This document shows positions 37,601 through 48,427 of a DNA stretch of 64,000 bases, piece after piece; the stretch's first letter is position 1, and every line of letters starts with the position of its first letter. Source of the DNA: Penelope pileata (Eukaryota > Chordata > Aves > Galliformes > Cracidae); the NCBI GenBank assembly GCA_013396635.1, contig WBMW01003947.1:172079-236078 (forward strand), written 5' to 3'. A program made the translations under genes and the position numbers. Below the pieces are notes generated by a model. The model did no database searches. It was not told the DNA's origin and saw nothing but the letters and a program-made list of their open reading frames with translations.

Positions 37601-38488
37601 GGGAAAAAACAGAGGATATGAATAGCAAACAATAAGAAACCAACTAATCAGTATAGAAAACTGATGAAGAGAAAGGATATAAGGAGGAATCTAAAACCAA
37701 GAAAAATTAAGAGAGCTTTTCAAGGTTGTTAGATAAATTGTCTTCATCTGTTTTATACAGTATGGGATGAAAGCTGTCAGCCTACAATATAAAAAGCAGA
37801 AGGATTTAATTATTGTTTTTTGCTCTTTAGTTGAAGAAGAAGTTGGATCAGAAACTCATTTCTGAAAAAGCAAAAAACTGAAAAAAGTTACAAGAAGTAA
37901 TCTATAATGACGAAATGAGGGAGGAGTTCAATCCATTTTAATTCTCCAATAAAGAATTGAGAGGTAATCCGCTGACAGCAGAGATATAATGTCAAACTGA
38001 CAAACACGTAATAATGGAAGACTACTTTATCTAGGAAATAAACATACAAAAGCATTGAATGATTGAAAGCTGAAAATGGGAAATTAACAGTAGAAACTGT
38101 ACATTTCAGTTAGAATAGGTAGTTGCTTAGTCAGTTTGCCAGTGCTTGCACTGGGTTCTTCAATTGTACAGCTCTTCAGAACTCAGAAACTGTGCTTCAA
38201 ACAGGAATTAATTTAGGTCTAATGATGTGCATTATTCAAGAAGTTTAGATGGTCACAGTAGTTTCTTCCAGCTTCATAATTTCTAATGTAAGTTTAAGTA
38301 CATATATATATACCTGGCTTCTGCCAAAACCAATGAGATGGTGATATCTTGTGTGATAGCTAAAACAAAACAAAACCACATTTATTCAGGTTATGCTGTT
38401 ATTAAATCTTCATTATAAGGAATAAAAAAATACTGCCAAGGCAATAGACCGTCTAGGGAAATATAACAGCATACAAAATATATACATT
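34651..38488. other. Unique AT-rich DNA
   Basis: About 3.8 kb without a gene, recognisable transposon or RNA gene. The open frame at 34688-34921 (minus) has no recognisable content. Interrupted AT and T runs near 35620-35700 are simple low-complexity sequence. Confidence 0.5.
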
Positions 38489-38932
38489 CCAGCAGAGGGC
38501 CACAAAGATGAGGAGAGGCCTGGAGCATCTCCCTTTTGAGGAAAGGCTGAGAGACCTGGGGCTGGCTGTTCAGCCTGGAGAAGACTGAGAGTAGACCTTA
38601 CCAGTGCTTACAAGTATCTAATGGGTGGGTGTCAAGTGAATGGGGCCAGGCTCGTTTCAGTGGTGCCCAGCAACAGGGCAACGGGCAACGGGCACAGAAT
38701 GGCACACAGGAAGTTGTACATGGACATGAGAAAAAAATTCTTTACTTTGAGGGTGACAGAGCACTGGGACAGGCTGCCCAGAGACACTGTGGAGTCTCCT
38801 CCTCTGAAGATATTTAACATCTGCCTGGATACTTCCCAGTGCAACCTACTGTAGGGACCTGCTTTAGCATGAGTGCATAACTAGATGATTCCTAGAGGTC
38901 CCTTCCAACCCTTACAATTCTGTGATTCTGTG
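38489..38932 (+). mobile_element. CR1 LINE 3' fragment
   Basis: About 444 bp in sense orientation. It begins with the CAGAGGGCCACAAAGATGAG phrase, passes through the end of ORF2 and the 3' untranslated part, and ends ATTCTGTGATTCTGTGAG. 5'-truncated. Confidence 0.93.
38621..38854 (+). pseudogene. CR1 ORF2 C-terminal fragment, 77 codons open
   Basis: The frame contains NGARLVSVVPSNRATGNGH, then MRKKFFTLRVTEHWDRLPRD, the standard CR1 ORF2 C-terminus, and ends close to the expected natural stop. Upstream of 38621 the frame is interrupted. No enzymatic domain is included. Confidence 0.88.
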
Positions 38933-40379
38933 AGTAAACTGTTTAACTATTTAAATGCTTCTTTTTGTGTGTATTCATTCATTGTCCTCAGTACATTGGT
39001 AAACTTCAGAGATCCTACTTTGGTAAACAAGCAAACAAAATGTTGGACTAGCAGCACACTTTTGTTGGTATTTTTAAGAAAAATATCTTGATAGATTTGA
39101 TGATGTGGGCCGATTCAGAATGCTTCAACTACGCTTGTGAAATAGTCTTTTGCTCTGGTAGCTACATGTATTCAGTTTTTGTGTTAAGGATATAGCTAAA
39201 CTTTGCGTATACTAGTTTTCAAATGAAGAAAATGCTGGAATGCCATTGAATAGGTAATAATTCCCAAGGTACTCTGAGATATGATAAACTTCAGGAAACC
39301 TAGCTGGAGATGCCTCTGTGCTGTAGCAGTTAATTAACTCGTGTGATGAAATATGTTGTAAAATATGTTTCAGTGTTAATGGACTTAAGTGATATGAAAT
39401 TACACTACAAAAGAACAACAGGATTTCCTTTAAGCAGCAAGAATTGGAGCTTTCAAAATTTTGGACAATGTGAAGAATGTTACTGTGAAAGAAATGAGGA
39501 ATTGTTTTAAATTATAATAACAAATCTTGTTGTCATAGAAGACTGAGTCTTCTACTGAGCTTATTTCAGTGGGAGTTTTGTTCACCTATGAGTCGATAAT
39601 TTGGCTCTGTTTCACAGTCTGCATTATACTCAGATTTATTGTTATTCTTCTTAGCTGAAAAAGAATTGAATACGCGAAGAATAAAAAATTGAATAGCTTG
39701 GTTACTTGTATGTGATTGTGTTATTCCATGCTGTAACATGCCGTTTATGATGAAAGGCTGTTAATGTCATTAGCTTTAAGGGAAAAAAAAGTTCTTCCTC
39801 TAAGTAGAAGGGAAGAGTAGCAAGCAAATAGAATTTCTTCTTGGACATGGGTATTTGATCGTAAGCAGTTTTTTGTCATCATCTATAACTGAAAAATGTC
39901 CTCAGTAAAGAATAAGAAACATAAGCTAATTATTAATTCTGGAGCTGTTTGAAAATATTTCTTCTAATCACAAAATCTAAAGGTTGATGGAAAGATAGAA
40001 ATATTTGATACAAATATTTTGGCATTGTATTTATTCTTTTCTAATTCAGATTACTGTTACTCTTATTCACATATGTTGGTCTTATATGTTATTTTCAAAA
40101 AACTAGACTATGAGCACTTTACAGATATAAATGGTAATGTGTGCTTATTTTTTACATACGGAAAATATTATTTATTCAAATATTCATGAGTTTCTTTGAT
40201 CTTCTTTTAAGGATTTTAAGAATGAATGTAAGCTGGATAATAATTTGCTTATTTGATTTCTGGTTATAATTTGATTGTTCTACAAAATAACATATAAATG
40301 ACTTAATTTTATACATACAGGGGCTTAAATGATGAAAGTACATAAAAATATTCAGAAATTTAAATTATCTAGGGTATTT
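38933..40379. other. Unique AT-rich DNA
   Basis: No gene, RNA or repeat family recognised. Confidence 0.5.
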
Positions 40380-40383
40380 TAGA

Positions 40384-41057
40384 ATAGAATCATAGAATCA
40401 TAGAAACACAAAGTTGGAAAGGATCTACAAGATCATCTAGTCCAACCATCCTCCTATCACCATCACTACCCACTAAGCTACTAAACCATATCCCTTTAGG
40501 ACCTCATCCAGACGCTTCTTGAACAGCGCCAGGGATGGTGGCTCCACCACCTCCCTAGGCAGGCCATTCCAGTGCCTGACCACTTTTTGAGCGAAAAAGT
40601 TTTTCCTTATATCTAACCTGAATCTCCCCTGGTGCAACTTGTGGCCTCTAGTCCTGTCACTAGTTATCTGGAAGAAGAGGCTGACCCCCTTCTCATCACA
40701 ACCTCCCTTCAGGAAGCTGCAGACTGTGATGAGATCTCCCCTGAGCCTCCTCTTCTCCAGACTGAACAATCCCAGTTCCCTCAGCCACTCCTCATAAGAC
40801 TTGTGCTCTAGACCCCTCACCAGTTTTGCTGTCCTTCTTTGGACATGATCCAGGGCCTCAATGTCTTTCTTGTAGTGAGGGGCCCAAAGCTGAACACAGT
40901 ACTCGAGGTGCGGCCGCACCAGAGCTGAGTACAGGGCGATGATCACCTCCCTGCTCCTGCTGGCCACACTAATTCTAATCCAGGCCAGGATGCTATTGGC
41001 CTTCTTGGCCACCTGGGCACACTGTCAGCTCATGTTCAGCTGAGCATCAACCAACAA
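40384..41057 (-). mobile_element. CR1 LINE fragment with undisrupted ORF2 end
   Basis: About 670 bp in reverse orientation. The 3' end at the left shows AGAATCATAGAATCATAGAA, the ATTCTATG-type repeat. The coding part is fully open (40473-41012). The 5' truncation is at about 41057. The 11-bp sequence TAGAATAGAAT lies at both edges (40380-40390 and 41058-41068), which may be a target-site duplication. It looks like the least decayed CR1 in the window. Confidence 0.95.
40473..41012 (-). pseudogene. CR1 ORF2 C-terminal fragment, 179 codons, no stops
   Basis: The longest open frame in the window. It reads MAKKANSILAWIRISVASRS near its start, then YSALVRPHLEYCVQLWAPHY, ELGLFSLEKRRLRGDLITV and RKNFFAQKVVRHWNGLPREV, and stops just before the 3' untranslated region. 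This is the region downstream of the reverse-transcriptase catalytic core of CR1 ORF2; the endonuclease and the FADD-containing palm are missing because of 5' truncation. No promoter is visible. The absence of stops and frameshifts suggests recent insertion, not current function. Confidence 0.93.
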
Positions 41058-41577
41058 TAGAATAGAATACGGTAAAATTAAAATATAATCAACATAGAAT
41101 ATATTCAGTTTGTATAATAAAATTTAAAATATTATGCAAGAAGCATCCTCATTGATTCACCATGTTTATTAGTCTAACAGAATAAATGTACTCACTCTTG
41201 AGAAAAAGGACTCAGTTTGCAAAGTACTGTTGCAAAGATGAAGGCAGCAATTGAGTTTTCCTTGCAGAAGATTAAACAATATGATAGGAGATCTAGAGAA
41301 AACATAGATCAAAAAAATATTTCTTAAATTCTACTTAATAAGTTAATTTTATTAAAAATTTCTGAAAAAAGATCTTGACAAGTTTTCAATACTTCCAAAC
41401 TCTCACTGCAGTGCAGGTCATTACTTTTATAGTTCAGACTCAGGAGCACTCTACTGTGTGTTAATTAGTATTTCTCTGCTGTGTATTGATTAGGATTTCT
41501 GTACACTTTAGCTATATAAACTCAGATGAAGTAAAATAAGCCATCTTCCACTCACTGCTACCACACTTGAGTATCCT
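41058..41577. other. Unique spacer between two CR1 elements
   Basis: AT-rich DNA with one imperfect ~26-bp tandem repeat (CTGTGTGTTAATTAG... at 41453, CTGTGTATTGATTAGG... at 41479). No gene recognised. Confidence 0.55.
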
Positions 41578-43150
41578 AGAATCACAGAATGGCTTGGGCT
41601 GAAAGGGACCTTAAACATCATCTAGTTCCAAACCCCCTGCCATGGACAGGGCTGCCACCCACCTGGTCAGGCTACCCAGGGCCCCATCCAACCTGGTCTT
41701 GAATGCCTCCAGGGATGGGGAATTCACAACTTCTCTGGACAGCTTATGCCAGTGTCTCACCCCACTTTTGAGTAAAAAATTTCGTCCTAATATCTAACCT
41801 AATTCTTCTCTCTTTTGGTTTTAAGCCATTCCCCCTTGTCCTATCACTATCTGGCTACGTAAAAAGACACTCTCGCTTCTGTTTATAATCTCCCTTCAAG
41901 TACTGGAAAGCTGCAATGAGATCTCCCCAGAGTTCTTCTCCAGACTGAGCAAGCTCTACTTCCTCAGTCTTTCTTCACAGGAGAGGTGCCCCAACCCTCT
42001 GATCATCCAACAGCTCCACATCTTTCTTGTGCTGGGGGGCCACAGGCCTGGGTGCAATATTCCAGATGGGGCCTCACAAGGGCTGAGCAGAAGGAGACAT
42101 TCACCTCCCTTTCCCTGCTGGCCAACCCTCTTTTGATGCAGTACAGGATACAAGGTGGCCTTCTGGGCTGCAAGCACACACTCAAGCTTTTCATCTACCA
42201 GAAGCCCCAAGTCCTTCTCCAGAGAGCTGCACTCAAGTTCTTCTCCTGTCTGTACACATATCTGGAATTGCCCTGATCCAAATGCAACACTTTGCACTTG
42301 ACCTTGTTGAATCTCCTTAGGTTCACATGGGGCCACTGTCCAGGTTGCTCTGGATGCCATCCATTCCTTCTATTGTGTCAGCTGCACAACGCAGTTTACT
42401 GTCATCAGCAAACTTGCTGGGGGCACTCTGGATCCCACTGTCTATGTCATTGATAAAGATGGTAAAGAGCACCAATGCCAAGACAGACTCTTGGGAGACA
42501 CCAGTCATCACTGGCTGCCACCTGGATATAGAGACATTAACCACAACCTTTTACTAGTGACCATTCAACCAATTCCTAATCCACTGAATAGTCCACCCTT
42601 TATATCTTTCCAATTTATAGATGAGTGTGATGTGGACCATATCAAAGGTCTTGCAAAAGTCCGGGTATATGTCATCACTTGCTCTTTCTTTGCCTACTGA
42701 TGCTGTCACTGCATCATAGAAGACCACGGGATGGTCAGGCACGATCTGCTCCTGGGGAGGCCGTGCTGGCTGTCATTGATCACCTTCTTGTCTTCCATAT
42801 GCCTTAACACAGCTTCCAGGTGGGTCTATTCTGTTGTCTTCCTAGGCAGAGAAGTGAGTCTTACCTGCTTGTAGTTTCCTAGGTGTTCCTTTTCGTGAAA
42901 ATGGGAGTGATGTTTCCCTTTTTCCAGTCACTGAGGACTTCATTTAACAGCCACAACTTTTCAAAGATGATGGAGAGTGGTTTGGCAACCACATCAGTCA
43001 ATTCCTTCAGGACCCTGAAGGGAAGCATGCCGTCAGGACCTTGTACATGTTCAGTCTCATCAGTTGGTCTCAAACCTGATCTTAGCATACAGTGGTAGGG
43101 ATTTAGCTCCTCCAACTCCTGCCTAGTGATGTAGAAGTCTTCATAATCCT
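41578..43150 (-). mobile_element. CR1 LINE fragment of ~1.6 kb, the longest here
   Basis: A reverse-oriented CR1 with its 3' end at the left (AGAATCACAGAATGGC). It covers the 3' untranslated region, the ORF2 C-terminus and most of the reverse-transcriptase domain, up to the GPDGMLPFRVLKE phrase near 43050. The 5' edge around 43150 is approximate. Several frameshifts break the coding region. Plus-strand open frames here are shadows. Confidence 0.93.
42323..43115 (-). pseudogene. CR1 reverse-transcriptase domain, frameshifted
   Basis: Three minus-strand frames carry consecutive pieces of the domain. 42879-43115 has RVLKELTDVVAKPLSIIFEK and NITPIF. 42554-42742 has YPDFCKTFDMV, where the first catalytic aspartate region of the family lies, and WIRNWLNGH. 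42323-42544 has TGVSQESVLALVLFTIFIND and then the catalytic FADD box at 42401-42412. The usual PQGSVLGPVLF motif reads SQESVLALVLF. Frames change between pieces, so no full protein can be made. Confidence 0.88.
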
Positions 43151-44739
43151 TCTAACATAAAACACAATCTGAACTTGTATTCCCTCATAATGCCTGTTTT
43201 CCAGTCATACCATGAAGCATTCAGTATTACTTTCTTAATTTTTTCAGTTTTTTGAACTGAATGGGAACTTGAATGCAATTTGGAAAGCCTAGTGCTGAAA
43301 GGGCAGGGGTATGAAGAAAATGTCTTACTTGCTCTATTGATAATATAATCCTTTCTTGATCACTGCTAACACTGACTTTCTTGCTCTTTGTTAATGCTGC
43401 AAGAATAGTCATATTATTAAGGTGTTTATGGTTATAATCATAATAATAGGATCTCTTGGGAGTTCTTACATATTATTCTAAAAAGATCAGTCACCTTTTA
43501 GGAGGGTCTCTTTAGAAATCCTTATTTAAATTGCAAATTAGTGAGACCAGTGTGAAATTGTATGCTGAAAATCAGATGGATATCTCAAATACTGGAAGTT
43601 TCATTCTATAAATGTATTTTTACTCCATTAAAATTTAAGGATAATAAAAACTATTCAGTTTTATCAGAACTGTTGAAATCACTGGCTCATGGCAGAAGAT
43701 TCAATTTTCTGTTCCTCCTGTTAGTCAAAATTAATTTCAGTACTAATTGCAATAAAAATAAGCATTTTCTTGGTTTTCATAATCAGCAGAGTACATCGAA
43801 AATATATTTCAGGATCAAAATGATATCTTTCTATCCCTTATTATTTCAATAAGTAGAAGTACTTAGTATGTTTTTACCAGCATTGTGGGTGTCAGAATCA
43901 TCAGAAAGTTGGTTCAAACATTTACATCACTGTGGAATGTGTTGACTTTAAAACTGCAAGTTTTTACTAAAATAGAATTTCTCGAAAAAGAGCAACCTCT
44001 GTAGCTCGTTCACTTCTGGCTTCAGCATGTTTCCTGCAAACTCAATGACATATTTAACTGTTAAGTGTTAACTGATAGACTCATTTCCATTAAAATTGTA
44101 GTAAGTTGGAAGAAATAAATGTTTTGAAATGTACAGTTGTGTATGTTTTACAATATTAAGTTTTTAACTTACAATTATATGTTTGACAATGGTCTTATGA
44201 GTGCTCTGTGAATAGGATAATGACTCAACATACAAGCCGGAATTATGCAATGAGATCTTTCAGTATGTGAAATGTCTACCTAGCTAGATATTGTGAAGCG
44301 CCCACTTGTGTCTGTGTATATTCTCTGTTTAATATGAAGATATAATTGTTGGGAAGAATAATATTTTTTAAAAAATTGTCAGTGAAATTACATGCAAAGA
44401 GAGTATGACTCAGAAGGCCCTACTGATCTTGTGTGAGAGAAAAAAACAAAAGTTCATGCTTTCTAACCCTTTCTAGTCTTTCTTCACTCATTCTGTTTGA
44501 ACATGTGCCTCTGTTCAGCAGCACAGTTTGATTAATATAAATTAGAGAAGCCCCTCAAAAAATGAACATCCAATATTTGTTTGAAAGGATTTGATTTGTC
44601 ATAGTGTTATGTAAGACCCACACTTCCTTCTCTTCGATTAGTGCTGGGAGAACAGCAGACTTGTCTAGCCACTAAAGCAAATGAATTGTAAGGCTTGTTT
44701 TACAAGTGGCTTTGACAGTGTGTCTTGAGCCCAGACAGC
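43151..44739. other. Unique AT-rich DNA
   Basis: No gene recognised. The 96-codon open frame at 43562-43852 (plus) has no identifiable domain. Confidence 0.5.
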
Positions 44740-45200
44740 AGTCAGTCACCTGACCTGCAGGTGAGCTTAGGGTGATGTGTCAGGGCTGAGGACACCTGGG
44801 AATGGCAAGTTGGCTTGCGATACAGCACCTCCCTTCCAATTTCTTAATGGCTTTGAAAGGTTTTGAAAACATGTTTACTGCCTGCTTGTAATTCCTGCTC
44901 TGACTGCTGAAATCAGAAATGGATGTGGATATTGTTACATTTGGGAACACTTAAACCATGATTTCTCTAGGGACTGGGTAATGGATAATGGTATCCATTT
45001 CTGAGACAGGTGTTTTTTTTCCCCTAAATACAATAAAAATTGGGAACTATTTTTATTATTTCACAGCCAATAAAAGGCTGTGAAATAATGGCGTGCAGGT
45101 GTGCTCTTCTAGCTCCAGGACACTGATCATCCCCAGTTCAGGTTGATTCACCTCTTGTGCAGGTGCTCAGACGTATAAATGGGCTGCTGGGGAACAAGAG
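44740..45200. promoter_or_regulatory. Candidate regulatory block: E-box cluster, stem-loop, TATA-like box
   Basis: CACCTG or its complement CAGGTG occurs five times, at 44747, 44758, 44793, 45096 and 45160, with additional CACCT cores at 44826 and 45149. The first pair forms an inverted repeat (TCACCTG 44746-44752, CAGGTGA 44758-44764), the bipartite arrangement favoured by ZEB/SNAI-type zinc-finger repressors and also usable by E-proteins. A TATAAAT box at 45174-45180 follows the last E-box. A perfect stem-loop lies at 45055-45089. The region is less AT-rich than its flanks. Motifs are seen directly; promoter or enhancer activity is inference, and no downstream gene is recognisable. Confidence 0.4.
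45055..45089. repeat. Perfect 14-bp inverted repeat with 7-nt loop
   Basis: ATTATTTCACAGCC (45055-45068) and GGCTGTGAAATAAT (45076-45089) are exact reverse complements separated by AATAAAA. The loop on the plus strand therefore contains the polyadenylation hexamer AATAAA. In RNA this would be a stable 14-bp hairpin. It resembles a structured terminus or a cruciform site, but no transcript can be assigned. Confidence 0.97.
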
Positions 45201-47595
45201 CCTTATGAGAAACCCAACATGTTGAGTACAGAGATTCCTGTCATCCACCTTTACTGCTTAGATTGGGTTTTACTTTCTATTGCAAATTACCTGCTGCTAA
45301 GTTTTGTTTATATTTATGAGAAAAATCTTTGTATCTGTGGTCACAACTAAAAAGTCCTTCTATGGGACTGCAGGCAATTGTGATAAAGACCTTTATTCTT
45401 CAAAGCAAACAAGGTGGCACTGTGCATATTGCTGAGCAGGATCAATAGTCCATGTACTACAACCCTTAATAGAGTATAATGCTTACAAATACTCTTCTGT
45501 CAATTACTACTGATAATAATAATTTGATTTGCCATACTCATGGCAAGATAGTTTTAATGAAAAGCTGTAAATTATGATTTGCAGTCTTGCTAACAACTCT
45601 TCAAAATTTGTGATATTATTGGAGTATTAGTGTTTGAATGCATTATTTTTCGTATATGTCAGCAATCACAAAACCTTTTTCTCTTTGCCCTTGATGTATA
45701 CAGTATGCTAAGACACTGAAATAAGGAGAGGGGGATGGAAGAGAGGAAGATGCAAGACAAGAATGTTGTTTCCCTAGCAACAGACACTGTTGCTCCGGGC
45801 ACAGGTGGCATCTGTCTTAAAGACCACTAAACAAAATCATGCAGGAAAATGTGAAACAAATGTAGCTTTTCTGTGGCAAGGAAGACTTCACTCAACCAGC
45901 CCCCAAACACTTGCAAAAGGAAACTACGATTTCAGTTGTGAATTTTAAGAAAATTAATAGGAAACAAACACAGTTGTTACTTAAAAAAAAAAAAAGGGTC
46001 AGAGGAAAGATTTTAGAAATGAGGGAATTCTAGTAACCAGCAGTGCCAATATAGCAAAGTTATGATGGTTAAGATGAAGGTGGGAAAAGTTTTGGAGGGC
46101 GGAGACTCTTGCTGACATCAGGAACTGGCTGTGTGTTTTACTGCTTTGAAGAAATTTGGTGTCACTGACTCTGGGAATGCTGAAAGCAGTTTGGAATTCT
46201 TACTTCTGCAGGAATTATTCTGGGAAGTAGGATGCGTGTGCTTTAATTTTCTGCAATGTAAAGGCAATCTGAGATGGTGTAAAACGAAAGCATGTATAGT
46301 ATACTCAAATAATTTTAGATCTATACCCTATTCTGAATTTTTTCAGTTCTTGTTATGTATCTACACAAAACTCGTTTGAAACTTCGTCTTGATTTTCTGG
46401 TTCTTTCTTTCTTCTTCATTCGGAAATGAAATTCATATTTAACTCTATATAAATTAAGATGAACAAGGTCGGTTTCCTCTGACACTATACTTTTAGAAAA
46501 AAAAAGTCTTCAATTATCTGGTTACAGTGGTTTTTCAGTGAAACTTGAAGTGTGCACTTATGTTCTCAGTTCTGTCTGGAATAGGGAACAGCAATGAACT
46601 TCTTCAGAAAAACTACATGGCAAATGTAATAGATGCAGGGTTCATGTGTAAATTACCATCCGAAGCAAGTCTTCATCACTCTTATGCAAGTTGTCTTTTT
46701 CAGTTGGGTCTTCCCGGTGTTTCATTTGCATCCTACTTAGATCAGGAATGTCCCCCTTTTGGGCAAACACAGACATGCTTGGTGTTACTGGACTTATGTA
46801 CCTGAATTAAATGAAGTAAATTTATGATGTTATATATTTCCAGATAGTAAAATAATATAATAATAATTTTGTTTATCTGTTAAGGATCTAATGAGAAGCC
46901 CATTTCTCAGTTTTGATTTTTAAGAAAATGTCAGGCAGGGTGAGTGTAAAAGTGTGACAAACCAGAACCACAGCAATTCAGGATAGGCTGACATTTATTT
47001 GAAGCACAGATTATGGTCCACAGAAAGTTCATACCAGTGGAGAAAGAGATCCTAGAAAGCCTCCTCATTCTTCTGGAATTTTGTTGGCCTTTTATGTTTA
47101 AAAATTTCTGAAGTAAGAAATAAGTTACTGTTTACTTGCAATTAGGTGGTTTTCTTTTTCCCCCAATCAAAATAATTGTCAGTGTTCTGATAAGATTGCA
47201 GCAAACCATAAGATCCACTTAACGGCAGCATCCACCGAAATCAGTGGCACATCTCCACGAATAGAAAAGGACTAGTGAGATTAATGTAATATTTTTCAAG
47301 TGTTGGGGAATTATTTCGTAAAAATATTATATGCAATAATACTAGAAATAAGATCATGTTGCCTAAACTTTTTTTTATTTTGCAGACTGATCTAAGATGG
47401 GATCAGGACTTGATGCTTATCTCCCCCTTAATGAAAAAATTGTTACCGAGCTCAGTGCTTGAAGGAAAAAAATTTTTACTTCTCTACAAACTATCCTGTT
47501 ATTAGCATGTTTACTTACGTTATTACCATAATGAAATTTGTGTAAATATGTATATGTGAACTTTTTTATGTACTTACAAATTGCTTAACTATATA
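45201..47595. other. Unique DNA
   Basis: No gene recognised. An RFX/X-box-like 14-mer (GTTTCCCTAGCAAC) lies at 45768-45781 within a locally GC-richer block. A 13-A run lies near 45982-45994. The open frames at 46131-46379 and 46545-46805 (plus) have no recognisable domains. Confidence 0.5.
45768..45781. promoter_or_regulatory. RFX X-box-like motif
   Basis: GTTTCCCTAGCAAC matches the imperfect palindromic X-box layout (GTTN-CC-NN-RG-N-AAC) bound by RFX factors of ciliated and neural cells. A second half-like word, GTTGCTCC, follows about 10 bp later. A single motif match is weak evidence. Confidence 0.3.
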
Positions 47596-48427
47596 TGAGA
47601 GCCACTCTGAAAGTAATGCCTCCTATTTTATTATGTCAGCCCACAATGTCAGAGGTGGATGTTGGTGGTACGGCAACAGAGGCTGAACCTTCCCACCAAT
47701 ATCCTGTTCCATTTTGTTGCTGTGCAACAGATGGCAGCAGAGGGGCAGTCTGACCAAATGGCATCTGACATGGAAGAGCAGGTAAAGCAAAGGTGTGGGA
47801 TTTAATTCTTCTATGTGGAAAAAGAAGTTGCACCCATAGACATTCACTGATGCCTGCTGAATGTTTATGGAGACCAAACAGTGGATGTGGATACAGTGAG
47901 GTAGTGGGTGGTGTATTTCAGCAGTGACTACAGTGACAGTGGGGCACTTCTGCTGGTGGGGATTGTTACAAGTGCAGCAACCGGAAAGACAAGCCACATT
48001 CTGGATGGCCATGCACAGCTGTCACACCATGAAATGAAGAGCGTCTTGATCAGCTCATCCATGCCAATCTGTGGATTACAATCAGGGAACTGAGAACAGA
48101 GCTGAATATTGGCTTCAATGAGTTGGAAACAATGGTGGCAATGTTGGAGTATTGCAAAATTTGTGCCAGGCAAGTCCTAGGAATGCTCACACAAGAACAG
48201 AAAGAAAACCATATGCAAGTGCATCAGGACCTATTTAACCAATACGAAGCAGGGTGACAGTTTCCTGGATCACATCATTACCAGTGCTGAGGCTTGGTGT
48301 CACCACTATAAGCAGGAGTCAAAGTGGCAATCCATGGAGTGGTGACATGTGAGTTCCTCACTGAAGAAAAAGTTTAAGATACAGCCCTCCGCGGGAAAAG
48401 CGGCGTGCACTGTCTTTTGGGATAGGA
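47596..48427 (+). mobile_element. Mariner copy 4, longest copy, 3' part lost at a CR1
   Basis: About 830 bp. The left end carries CTCTGAAAGTAATGCC after TA at 47594-47595. It retains far more of the transposase than the other copies, up to the CTVFWDR phrase at about 48420, and there meets the 3' end of a reverse-oriented CR1. The right end is missing. At about 47935-47985 it contains a segment (GGGGCACTTCTGCTGGTG...) that in copies 1 and 3 belongs to the 3' region, followed by normal transposase sequence, so its structure is rearranged. Confidence 0.9.
47770..48423 (+). pseudogene. Mariner transposase pseudogene
   Basis: Starts at ATG 47770 (MEEQVKQRCGI), with TAA at codon 12 and TGA at 47848-47850 in the same frame. 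After the inserted segment the protein resumes around TGKTSHILDG and later shows TMVATLE-like and CARQVLGMLTQEQKE-like phrases. At 48280-48297 the first catalytic aspartate motif, TGDE(S/T)W in mariners, reads T-S-A-E-A-W, so the aspartate codon is replaced by GCT. A frameshift at the GCAGGGTGACAG site lies just upstream. Stops, frameshift and catalytic loss make it inactive. Confidence 0.85.

Noticed and set aside
41986..42700. Plus-strand open frames of 69-96 codons
   Set aside because: Antisense to the minus-strand CR1 at 41578-43150.
47623..48173. 129- and 81-codon minus-strand frames
   Set aside because: Antisense to mariner copy 4.
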